Positions 1-5,194 of a DNA stretch of 5,194 nucleotides are shown here, piece after piece. This DNA is from an uncultured bacterium (GTDB taxonomy: Bacteria; Bacillota_A; Clostridia; Oscillospirales; Oscillospiraceae): positions 1-5,194 of the forward strand of contig CAJMMY010000088.1 in NCBI GenBank assembly GCA_905214605.1. The letters are read 5' to 3'. The position numbers and the translations under genes are program-made. The first letter of the stretch is position 1; the number at the start of each line of letters is the position of its first letter. The notes beneath the pieces were generated by a model. That model was not told the origin of the DNA. It searched no databases and was given only the letters and a program-made list of their open reading frames with translations.

Positions 1-133
1 ATATCACGGTATCGCATCCGTCTTTTTTCATCTCGGCTGCGGCGTACCAGAAGTATTCGGGGTCTGGTGTTGTCATAGCTCCGCTGACTCCGTTTACCGA
101 AGAGCCGCCGTTTTCGCCAAGCTCCAGTGTTCT
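1..133 (-). other. Foreign-looking in-frame tail of the TetM-like gene (possible fusion or chimera)
   Basis: Residues 546-589 of the GTPase reading frame do not look like domain V of the TetM family. The family-like part ends with NDIRAMSGT (537-545). What follows (RTLELGENGG..., then TTPDPEYFWYAAAEMKKDG...) has no counterpart I recognise in Tet(M). Codon use changes at the same point: of five Thr codons from residue 545 on, four are ACA, while the upstream gene uses mostly ACC or ACG, and an AGA Arg codon appears that I do not find upstream. The end of the segment faintly resembles the stretch before the SCTN motif of Asp/Glu racemase/maleate isomerase-type proteins, but that is a weak impression. 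It may be a recombination junction, a gene fusion, or an assembly chimera; the window alone cannot tell. Confidence 0.5.
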
Positions 134-1768
134 TGTACCGGACATGGCGCGGATATCATTGATGGCGCGGCCCAACTGCTCTGCCGGCACTTCCAGACGG
201 AACCGGTAAACCGGCTCCAAGAGCACACTTTTCGCCTGCATCAAGCCCTGACGCACCGCCCGGTCTGTGGCCTGACGAAAGTCGCCGCCCTCGGTGTGTT
301 TCAAGTGCGCCCGCCCGGCCAACAGCGTCATTTTCACGTCCGTTAAGGGAGACCCGGTAAGCACACCGGGATACTGTTTTTCCAGCAGCCGTCCCAAAAC
401 CATGCGCTGCCAGTTTCGGTCCAGCATATCCTCGCTGCACCGGGTATCCACCACAATGCCGCTGCCCGGTTCCATGGGCTCCAAGAGAATATGAGCCTCC
501 GCATAATGGCGCAGCGGTTCAAAATGCCCCACACCCTCCACGGTGTCTGCAATGGTTTCCCGATACAGAATGTGACCGGAATCAATTTCCACCGCCACAT
601 CAAATCGCTCCAGAATCAGACTTTTCAGAATTTCTATCTGAATGGCGCCCATGAGTTCGGCATGAATTTCCTGCAGCCGCTCATTCCAGACAATGCGGAG
701 CATGGGGTCTTCTTCCTCCAATTGCCGCAGCTTGGGCAGCATCACCCGGGCATCCACCCCCTCCGGCAGACGAATCCGGTAGGACAGCACCGGCTCCAGC
801 ATCGGCGCCGCCGCGTCCGGTTGGGCGCCCAACCCCTGCCCCGGCCAGGTTCCGGTCAATCCGGTTACAGCGCAGACCGTTCCTGCGGGAATTTCCTCCG
901 CCTGCTCAAACTGCCGCCCGGAATACAAGCGAATCTGATGCACCTTTTCCTCTAAGGTTTCCTCTCCCCTGGTGCAATATTGCAGGGGGGTGCGCACCCG
1001 CAGTGTTCCCCCGGTCACCTTCAGATAGGTCAGACGATTACCCTGATTGTCCCGGCCGATTTGATACACCGTTGCGCCGAATTCCGGTGGATACACCCGC
1101 TCCAACGTCAGCCGGTCCAAGGCAGAGAGAAATTCGGCAATCCCCTCCAATTTCAGCGCCGAGCCGAAATAGACGGGGAACAACCGCCGCCGGGCAATCT
1201 GCTCCGCCAACAAATCCTCCGGCAAAGCGCCCGTTTCCATGTACGTTTCCAACAGTGCCTCATCGCACAAGGCGGCCTCTTCCATATAATGCGCGCTGTC
1301 GCTGAAGTCCACGCAATCGGCAGACAGCCGCTGCCGCAGCTCCCGGAGAATTTCCTCTCGGTTCGCGCCGGGCAGGTCCATTTTATTCACAAACAGAAAC
1401 ACCGGAACATGATATCGGTTCAGCACCCGCCAGATAGTTTCCGTATGCGCCTGCACACCGTCCGTTCCGCTGATCACCAGCACCGCATAATCCAGTACCG
1501 GCACCACCCGCTCCATTTCCGCGGAAAAATCCGCGTGACCGGGGGTATCCAGCAGGGTCACTTGGGTCTGCTCCGTGGAAAACCGGGCCTGCTTGGAAAA
1601 AATGGTAATGCCCCGCGCCCGTTCAAGACTATGGGTGTCCAGATAGGCATCCTTATGGTCCACCCGGCCCAATTTCTGAATGGTTCCGGTGGTATAAAGC
1701 ATGGCCTCGGATAGGGACGTTTTTCCCGAATCCACATGGGCCATCATACCGAGAATCAACTGTTTCAT
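1..1768 (-). CDS. TetM/EF-G-like ribosomal protection-type translational GTPase, partial (C-terminus off window)
   Basis: This reads open from ATG at 1768 to the window edge (589 codons, no stop). It belongs to the EF-G-related GTPases that include Tet(M)/Tet(O)/Tet(W), which bind the ribosome and use GTP hydrolysis to remove tetracycline. Motifs seen: G1 AHVDSGKT (residues 10-17), G2 RGITI (52-56), G3 DTPGH (74-78), G4 NKMD (128-131) and G5 GSAL (202-205). A beta-barrel domain II follows (about 225-320), then domain III (335-405), domain IV (about 405-515) and the start of domain V from about 516. Tet(M) is about 639 residues. The start is supported by GGAG at 1775-1778, six bases upstream, and by a promoter just above. 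Two oddities: the Tet(M) loop YSPVSTPADFR is replaced by HLKHTEGGDFR (488-498), and the family resemblance ends near residue 545. The family is certain; actual tetracycline resistance is not, since related clostridial proteins are untested translation factors. Confidence 0.9.
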   Translation of the reverse strand, partial: MKQLILGMMAHVDSGKTSLSEAMLYTTGTIQKLGRVDHKDAYLDTHSLERARGITIFSKQARFSTEQTQVTLLDTPGHADFSAEMERVVPVLDYAVLVISGTDGVQAHTETIWRVLNRYHVPVFLFVNKMDLPGANREEILRELRQRLSADCVDFSDSAHYMEEAALCDEALLETYMETGALPEDLLAEQIARRRLFPVYFGSALKLEGIAEFLSALDRLTLERVYPPEFGATVYQIGRDNQGNRLTYLKVTGGTLRVRTPLQYCTRGEETLEEKVHQIRLYSGRQFEQAEEIPAGTVCAVTGLTGTWPGQGLGAQPDAAAPMLEPVLSYRIRLPEGVDARVMLPKLRQLEEEDPMLRIVWNERLQEIHAELMGAIQIEILKSLILERFDVAVEIDSGHILYRETIADTVEGVGHFEPLRHYAEAHILLEPMEPGSGIVVDTRCSEDMLDRNWQRMVLGRLLEKQYPGVLTGSPLTDVKMTLLAGRAHLKHTEGGDFRQATDRAVRQGLMQAKSVLLEPVYRFRLEVPAEQLGRAINDIRAMSGTRTLELGENGGSSVNGVSGAMTTPDPEYFWYAAAEMKKDGCDTVI

Positions 1769-1802
1769 GCTGCGCTCCAATATCTGCAAAAATGATGCAA
1801 CC

Positions 1803-1831
1803 AGTATAACATGGACGGAAAAATTTTACAA
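1803..1831 (-). promoter_or_regulatory. Sigma-A-type promoter of the TetM-like gene
   Basis: On the minus strand, TTGTAA (1831-1826) is a 4/6 match to the -35 box. It is followed after exactly 17 bases by TATACT (1808-1803), a 5/6 match to the -10 box, with an extended TGt just upstream (1811-1809). Transcription would start near 1796, giving a leader of under 30 bases. That is too short for the attenuator leader known upstream of tet(M), so expression is probably not controlled by leader-peptide attenuation. Confidence 0.65.
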
Positions 1832-1840
1832 TTCAGTATC

Positions 1841-1869
1841 TTTCCCGGGCATAATCCGTGTGCTATACT
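1841..1869 (+). promoter_or_regulatory. Extended -10 promoter of the flavodiiron gene
   Basis: TATACT at 1864-1869 has an extended TGc directly upstream (1861-1863). The -35 position 17 bases away holds TTTCCC (1841-1846), only a 3/6 match, so recognition probably depends on the extended -10. Transcription would start near 1876, only about 23 bases before the ATG and just above the AAGGAGG site. Confidence 0.55.
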
Positions 1870-1898
1870 GGGGAAAGAAACTTTAAGGAGGCTTTATC

Positions 1899-3101
1899 AT
1901 GTATTGCACAAGAAAAGTCACAGACCAGCTTTACTGGGTGGGCGGAAATGACCGCCGTTTGTCTCTGTTTGAGGGCGTTTACGCCGTGCCCGACGGTGTT
2001 TCCTATAACTCCTATCTGCTGCTGGACGAGAAAACCGTTCTGTTTGACACGGTGGACGCAGCCGTTTCCGGGGTGTTCTTTGAAAACATTGAGCATGTTC
2101 TGGACGGCCGCCCCTTGGATTATCTCATCATTCAGCACATGGAGCCGGACCACTCCGCAACCGTCAGCGAGCTGCTGCTCCGCTATCCGGACACCACCAT
2201 TGTCACCAACAACAAGGTGCTGATCATGCTGAAAAACTTCTTCCCCAAGCAGAGCTTTGACAAGGTGCAGCTGGTGGACGAAACCACGGAGTTTTCCTCC
2301 GGCGCCCATAAATTCCGGTTTGTGATGGCGCCCATGGTCCATTGGCCGGAAGTGATGGTTACTTACGACGCAACGGACAAAACCCTGTTTTCCGCCGACG
2401 CGTTCGGCACCTTCGGCGCACTCAACGGCGCACTGTTTGCCGATGAGGTGAACTTTGACCGGGATTATCTGGACGAAGCCCGCCGGTATTACACCAACAT
2501 TGTGGGCAAATACGGCATTCAGGTGCAGAATCTGCTGAAAAAGGCCGCCGGTCTGGACATTCAGCGTATCTGCCCTCTCCACGGCTTTGTCTGGCGGGAA
2601 AATCTGGGATATTTCCTGGAAAAATATCTGCTTTGGAGCAGCTATCAGCCGGAGAAAAAGGGCGTTATGATTGCCTATGCCTCTATTTACGGCAACACCG
2701 CCAATGCCGCCGATGTTCTGGCCTGCCGTCTGCGGGACCGGGGCATTCCCACGGTCATGTACGATGTTTCCATGAAAGCCCCGGCAGATATTGTCTCCGC
2801 CGCGTTCACATGGAGCCATTTGGTGTTCGCCTCCAGCAGTTATAACGGCGGGGTGTTCGTCTCCATGGAGCAGACGCTCCGGGAGCTGGTTTCCCACAAT
2901 CTCCAGAACCGCACCGTGGCATTTCTGGACAACGGTTCCTGGGCCGCTGTGGCCGGAAGACAGATGCGTCAGATTCTGGAACCCTGCAAGAATATGACCT
3001 ATCTGGACGAGGGATTCTCCATGCTCTCCACGCTGAAGGAATCCCAGAGCGACGCCATGGACGCATTGGCCGACGCGCTGGCAGCCTCGGTCAACGCATA
3101 A
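1899..3101 (+). CDS. fprA: A-type flavodiiron protein (O2/NO reductase)
   Basis: This is a complete 400-residue class A flavodiiron protein, a cytoplasmic enzyme that reduces O2 to water and/or NO to N2O with electrons usually delivered by rubredoxin. The N-terminal metallo-beta-lactamase-like domain (about 1-250) has every di-iron ligand at textbook spacing: H80, E82, D84 (in HMEPDH), H148, D167 and H228, i.e. gaps of 62, 18 and 60 residues. The C-terminal flavodoxin domain (about 254-396) shows the FMN phosphate loop ASIYGNTANA (261-270), the SSSYNGG loop (312-318) and DNGSWA (344-349). There is no fused rubredoxin or NADH-reductase domain, so an external electron donor is needed; none is in the window. 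The start is fixed by AAGGAGG (1885-1891), seven bases before the ATG. It is monocistronic, with its own promoter and terminator. The choice between O2 and NO as main substrate cannot be read from the sequence. Confidence 0.96.
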   Translation: MYCTRKVTDQLYWVGGNDRRLSLFEGVYAVPDGVSYNSYLLLDEKTVLFDTVDAAVSGVFFENIEHVLDGRPLDYLIIQHMEPDHSATVSELLLRYPDTTIVTNNKVLIMLKNFFPKQSFDKVQLVDETTEFSSGAHKFRFVMAPMVHWPEVMVTYDATDKTLFSADAFGTFGALNGALFADEVNFDRDYLDEARRYYTNIVGKYGIQVQNLLKKAAGLDIQRICPLHGFVWRENLGYFLEKYLLWSSYQPEKKGVMIAYASIYGNTANAADVLACRLRDRGIPTVMYDVSMKAPADIVSAAFTWSHLVFASSSYNGGVFVSMEQTLRELVSHNLQNRTVAFLDNGSWAAVAGRQMRQILEPCKNMTYLDEGFSMLSTLKESQSDAMDALADALAASVNA

Positions 3102-3115
3102 CTTTCATACAGAGT

Positions 3116-3149
3116 CTGCCCCCGATGGAATCATCGGGGGCAGTTTTTT
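3116..3149 (+). terminator. Rho-independent terminator after the flavodiiron gene
   Basis: A perfect 12-bp stem (3116-3127 with 3132-3143) closes on a GAAT loop and runs straight into six T residues (3144-3149). It begins 14 bases after the fprA stop. The minus strand has no good T-run after the hairpin, so it is best for plus-strand transcripts, though it also lies immediately past the stop codon of the convergent spoIVB gene and could slow polymerase there. Confidence 0.95.
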
Positions 3150-4176
3150 ATGCCGCTGCCTGTGTTTCCAACAATTTTTCCGCCGTTTCCAGCATTTTCT
3201 GAATCCCCAGACCGTATCCCCGTTGGGGATTATCCGTCAGCACATGGGTCACCGCGCCAATGAGCTTTCCGTTCTGCAAAATCGGACTGCCGCTCATTCC
3301 CTGCACAATGCCCCCGGTTTTTTCCAACAGCTGCCGGTCTGTCACCGTCATGAGAAACCGCTCTTCTCCATTTTCCCGGAACACCCGGTCAATGTTCACG
3401 GAAAAAGTCTGCCGCTCCGTTCCGTCTACGGTGGTGACAATTTCCGCCGGGCCGGGTTTGGCCTCTCCGGATTCCCCGCACAGCACCGTTTCCACGTTTT
3501 CCGGCATCGGGCCGTCATACCGGCCGAAAATGCCGAACACCGTGTTTTCCGCAATGGTGCCGCACAGTGCATTACCGGTCACGCCGCCACACAGCGCACC
3601 CGGCGCGCCGCTTTTTCCTTTGATCACGCCGGAGACCTCCGCGGGATACAGCGCGCCCCCTTGAATGGCCACCGGCTCGCCGGTGGCTGCGTCATTGATG
3701 CCGTGCCCCAATGCGCCGTAAATTCCCGTTTCCGGGTCATAATAGGTCATGGTACCCAGTCCGGTGACGCAATCCCGGAGCCACAAGCCGAATTGATAGG
3801 TGCCCGTTTCCGAGCGCACCGGCGCAACAGTCACCTGCTTGGACGCACCGGACCGCTCCACCGTCAATGTCACCGGAGCGCCCTGCTGCTCTGCCACCGC
3901 CTGATTAAAATCCGCCAGATTGTGAATGTCCCGGCTGCCGCATTTTACGATGAGATCTCCCGGCAAAATCCCCGCCTCGCCGGCGGGAGAGACGGCTCCT
4001 TGGGCAGTCTGCACCTCGCCTAAGTCCGCCACCATCGCACCGTCCAGATTCACCCGAATGCCCACCGGTTCTCCGCCGGGCACCCGTTCCGCTGCGAAAA
4101 CCGCCAATCCGCTGCCGCACAGCAGACAGACCGTTATCGCCGCAGCGCCTACCGTTTTCCACGTTTTCCCATTCAT
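3148..4176 (-). CDS. spoIVB: SpoIVB peptidase (S55 family), sporulation signalling protease
   Basis: In Bacillus, SpoIVB is made in the forespore, crosses into the intermembrane space and cleaves SpoIVFA so that SpoIVFB can activate sigma-K in the mother cell. This 342-residue protein has a membrane anchor or uncleaved signal (about 9-29), a PDZ domain (about 40-125) and an S55 serine peptidase domain (about 130-335). GALGHGIND supplies the likely catalytic His158 and GMSGSP (293-298) the nucleophile Ser295. Asp280 sits 15 residues before it, as Asp363 does before Ser378 in B. subtilis. The end (LLEKTGGIVQGMSGSP and AVTHVLTDNP) is very close to known SpoIVB. It is shorter than the 426-residue B. 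subtilis protein. The start at 4176 puts the hydrophobic anchor at the N-terminus, with an AAGGTGAGGG-like ribosome site (4197-4188). The frame stays open upstream to an ATG at 4320, but that extension is not SpoIVB-like. It is not beside recN/spo0A here. Confidence 0.93.
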   Translation of the reverse strand: MNGKTWKTVGAAAITVCLLCGSGLAVFAAERVPGGEPVGIRVNLDGAMVADLGEVQTAQGAVSPAGEAGILPGDLIVKCGSRDIHNLADFNQAVAEQQGAPVTLTVERSGASKQVTVAPVRSETGTYQFGLWLRDCVTGLGTMTYYDPETGIYGALGHGINDAATGEPVAIQGGALYPAEVSGVIKGKSGAPGALCGGVTGNALCGTIAENTVFGIFGRYDGPMPENVETVLCGESGEAKPGPAEIVTTVDGTERQTFSVNIDRVFRENGEERFLMTVTDRQLLEKTGGIVQGMSGSPILQNGKLIGAVTHVLTDNPQRGYGLGIQKMLETAEKLLETQAAA

Positions 4177-4328
4177 TTCCACATTTTCCCTCACCTTCCG
4201 TTTTTGTTTTCCACATTGCGACATCATGCCGCAGAAAAAGTATGTCCGAACACGGCAAAAATAACGGTGGTGGATTTTTGATGTATTTCCTGCTGCAATG
4301 AAAACCAAAAAGTTTTCCACATTTTGCT
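4154..4328. repeat. Cluster of four TTTTCCACA-like repeats around the spoIVB start
   Basis: Related copies of GTTTTCCACATTTT occur at 4154-4170, 4174-4190, 4206-4216 and 4312-4327. The first two are an imperfect tandem pair with a 20-base period (14 of 17 positions alike) that straddles the spoIVB start codon. Two copies contain TTTTCCACA exactly (4207-4215, 4313-4321), one base away from the DnaA box TTATCCACA. All have the same orientation on the plus strand. Whether they bind DnaA or another regulator is not known. Confidence 0.45.
4238..4244 (-). promoter_or_regulatory. Possible sporulation-type -10 element for spoIVB
   Basis: On the minus strand CATACTT (4244-4238) is a 6/7 match to the forespore sigma-G -10 (CATWHTA). 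It would place transcription start near 4231, about 55 bases before the spoIVB ATG. The upstream -35 position does not match GHATR well (the nearest candidate is a GTTAT at a short spacing), so this is only a suggestion that fits the expected forespore expression of spoIVB. Confidence 0.22.
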
Positions 4329-4349
4329 AATTCTGCTTTTTTCGTGGGG

Positions 4350-4365
4350 CATCTTGCATAAGATG
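4350..4365 (+). promoter_or_regulatory. Small dyad and possible -10 upstream of the M14 peptidase gene
   Basis: CATCTT (4350-4355) and AAGATG (4360-4365) form a perfect 6-bp inverted repeat around GCAT. It overlaps CATAAGAT (4357-4364), which resembles the CATAnnnT -10 shared by the sporulation factors sigma-E and sigma-K, and TAAGAT (4359-4364), a 4/6 match to a sigma-A -10. No convincing -35 for any of these was found. The dyad ends about 31 bases before the ATG. It could be an operator or chance. Confidence 0.25.
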
Positions 4366-4396
4366 AAGTAAGTTCGCTGCAGGGAGGAAACAAAAA

Positions 4397-5194
4397 ATGG
4401 ATCTTTTGAAATTTGGCAGCCGGGGTCCCCGGGTGCAGTTTTTACAGTTGGCATTGAATCGCGCCGGATTCGGTCCGGTGCAAACCGACGGCATTTTCGG
4501 ATATGCCACACAAAGCGCCGTACTGCGTTTTCAGACGGAGTTGGATTTACAGCCGGACGGTATTGTGGGGTCAATCACCCGTCAAGCGCTGCGCCCATGG
4601 TACGAGGGCTACACCACCCATCGGATTCGCCGGGGCGACAGTCTTTACACCATTGCCCGCACCCATCACACCACGGTCCGGCGCATTGAAACCGCCAATC
4701 CGGGTCTGGACCCTTTTCATTTGCCCATCGGGAAAGTGCTGACCGTACCGTTGGCATTTCCCGTGGTGCCCACCACCATTTCATGGACCGGGGAGCTGTT
4801 GGAAACGGTGCTCCGCGGTCTCAAAGCCCGCTATCCTTTTCTGGAAACCGGCTGCATCGGGCAGACGGTGTTGGGGCAGGACATTCCATACCTTGTATTG
4901 GGCGAGGGCAGAAACACCGTGCTGTATACCGCCGCGCACCACGCCAACGAGTGGATTACCGCACCGCTGCTGATGCAGTTTTCCGAGGACGTGCTGCAAG
5001 GCTATATGAACGACCAGAAATTGCAGGACACCCAACTTTCGGAATTCTGGCAAAACAACCGGGTATACATTGTGCCCATGGTAAACCCCGACGGGGTGGA
5101 CCTTGTCACCGGCGCATTGCAGCAAGGGCAAGCCTACGAAACCGCCCGCGCCATCGCCGCCGATTTCCCGGACATTCCCTTTCCCGGCGGCTGG
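4397..5194 (+). CDS. M14 zinc peptidase with peptidoglycan-binding and LysM domains (endopeptidase I-like), partial
   Basis: The first 266 residues are visible; the gene runs off the right edge. It looks like a gamma-D-glutamyl-diaminopimelate endopeptidase, which cuts peptidoglycan stem peptides. Domains in order: PG_binding_1 repeat (about 5-66, with TDGIFGYATQSAV), LysM (about 74-119, with the RRGDSLYTIA core), then the M14 carboxypeptidase fold from about 130. Zinc ligands His182 and Glu185 lie in HHANEW (181-186), and the M14 motif NPDG is at 230-233. The visible end, FPGGW, is where the substrate-binding RGVDLN-type segment normally begins; the third zinc His lies beyond the window. There is no signal peptide or membrane segment, as in endopeptidase I of Lysinibacillus sphaericus, which acts on sporulation-related peptidoglycan from inside the cell. 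The start is set by AGGGAGG (4381-4387), nine bases upstream. It is divergent from spoIVB, which supports a sporulation or germination role. The exact substrate is inferred. Confidence 0.9.
   Translation, partial: MDLLKFGSRGPRVQFLQLALNRAGFGPVQTDGIFGYATQSAVLRFQTELDLQPDGIVGSITRQALRPWYEGYTTHRIRRGDSLYTIARTHHTTVRRIETANPGLDPFHLPIGKVLTVPLAFPVVPTTISWTGELLETVLRGLKARYPFLETGCIGQTVLGQDIPYLVLGEGRNTVLYTAAHHANEWITAPLLMQFSEDVLQGYMNDQKLQDTQLSEFWQNNRVYIVPMVNPDGVDLVTGALQQGQAYETARAIAADFPDIPFPGGW

Larger units (their letters stand above)
1801..1871. repeat. Inverted repeat formed by the two divergent -10 elements
   Basis: CCAGTATA (1801-1808) and TATACTGG (1864-1871) are a perfect 8-bp inverted repeat. Counting the extended -10 bases, both strands carry TGnTATACTGG, differing only at n. 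The arms are separated by 55 bases that hold both -35 regions. The likeness may simply reflect two strong promoters, or it may mark paired operator half-sites covering both promoters. Confidence 0.6.

Noticed and set aside
156..603. Two short minus-strand frames inside the TetM-like gene, which could suggest a frameshift
   Set aside because: The TetM-like frame itself reads without interruption from 1768 to the window edge, and family motifs stay in that single frame through residue 545; the short frames are shadows.
980..1714. Open frame of 244 codons on the plus strand opposite the TetM-like gene
   Set aside because: It overlaps the conserved GTPase motifs on the other strand, and its composition (Gln/His/Arg/Pro) is typical of an antisense shadow.
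1863..2897. Long open frame of 344 codons on the minus strand opposite fprA
   Set aside because: It is fully antisense to the certain flavodiiron gene, has no recognisable domain, is rich in His/Gln/Val as expected for the shadow of a GC-biased gene, and has no ribosome site of its own.
3668..3687. Perfect 8-bp hairpin GCCACCGG/CCGGTGGC with a 4-base loop
   Set aside because: It lies within the spoIVB coding region, has no T-tract on either strand, and encodes an ordinary TGEPVA segment; it looks like a chance of GC-rich codons.
3223..4023. Open frame of 266 codons on the plus strand opposite spoIVB
   Set aside because: It is antisense to the SpoIVB PDZ and peptidase domains, with no family resemblance and no start signal.
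4177..4320. N-terminal extension of SpoIVB to an upstream ATG at 4320
   Set aside because: The 48 extra residues would bury the membrane anchor inside the protein, are unlike SpoIVB, and pass through the repeat-rich intergenic region; ATG at 4176 gives a normal N-terminal anchor with a ribosome site.

Overview
The window suggests a spore-forming, moderately GC-rich Firmicute of the class Clostridia, most like the gut Oscillospiraceae/Ruminococcaceae. This rests on a clear SpoIVB sporulation peptidase, a clostridial-style flavodiiron protein, Shine-Dalgarno sites close to AAGGAGG, and a TetM-like translational GTPase of the kind common in that group. No rRNA, tRNA, CRISPR array, insertion sequence or phage gene was seen.

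Layout: (1) 1-1768, minus strand: a TetM/EF-G-like ribosomal-protection-type GTPase, open at the left edge. Its last 44 visible codons no longer look like the family. (2) 1769-1898: a compact divergent promoter region whose two -10 elements are arms of an inverted repeat. (3) 1899-3101, plus strand: a complete A-type flavodiiron protein (FprA), followed by a strong hairpin terminator. (4) 3148-4176, minus strand, convergent with fprA: spoIVB, whose stop codon lies against the terminator T-tract. (5) 4177-4396: an intergenic region with four TTTTCCACA-like repeats in and around it and a small dyad. (6) 4397 to the right edge, plus strand: an M14 zinc peptidase with peptidoglycan-binding and LysM domains and no signal peptide, resembling the sporulation endopeptidase I of Lysinibacillus sphaericus. 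It is cut off before its third zinc ligand.

The genes form two divergent pairs that meet at one terminator. The left pair (translational GTPase and O2/NO-reducing flavoprotein) looks like stress or defence housekeeping. The right pair (spoIVB and the LysM/M14 peptidase) both point to sporulation: one to forespore-to-mother-cell signalling, the other to turnover of spore or cell-wall peptide cross-links. I see no clear undescribed system. The most unusual points are the foreign-looking C-terminal end of the GTPase, its lack of the tetracycline-evicting loop sequence of Tet(M), the mirrored promoters, and the repeat cluster around the spoIVB start.
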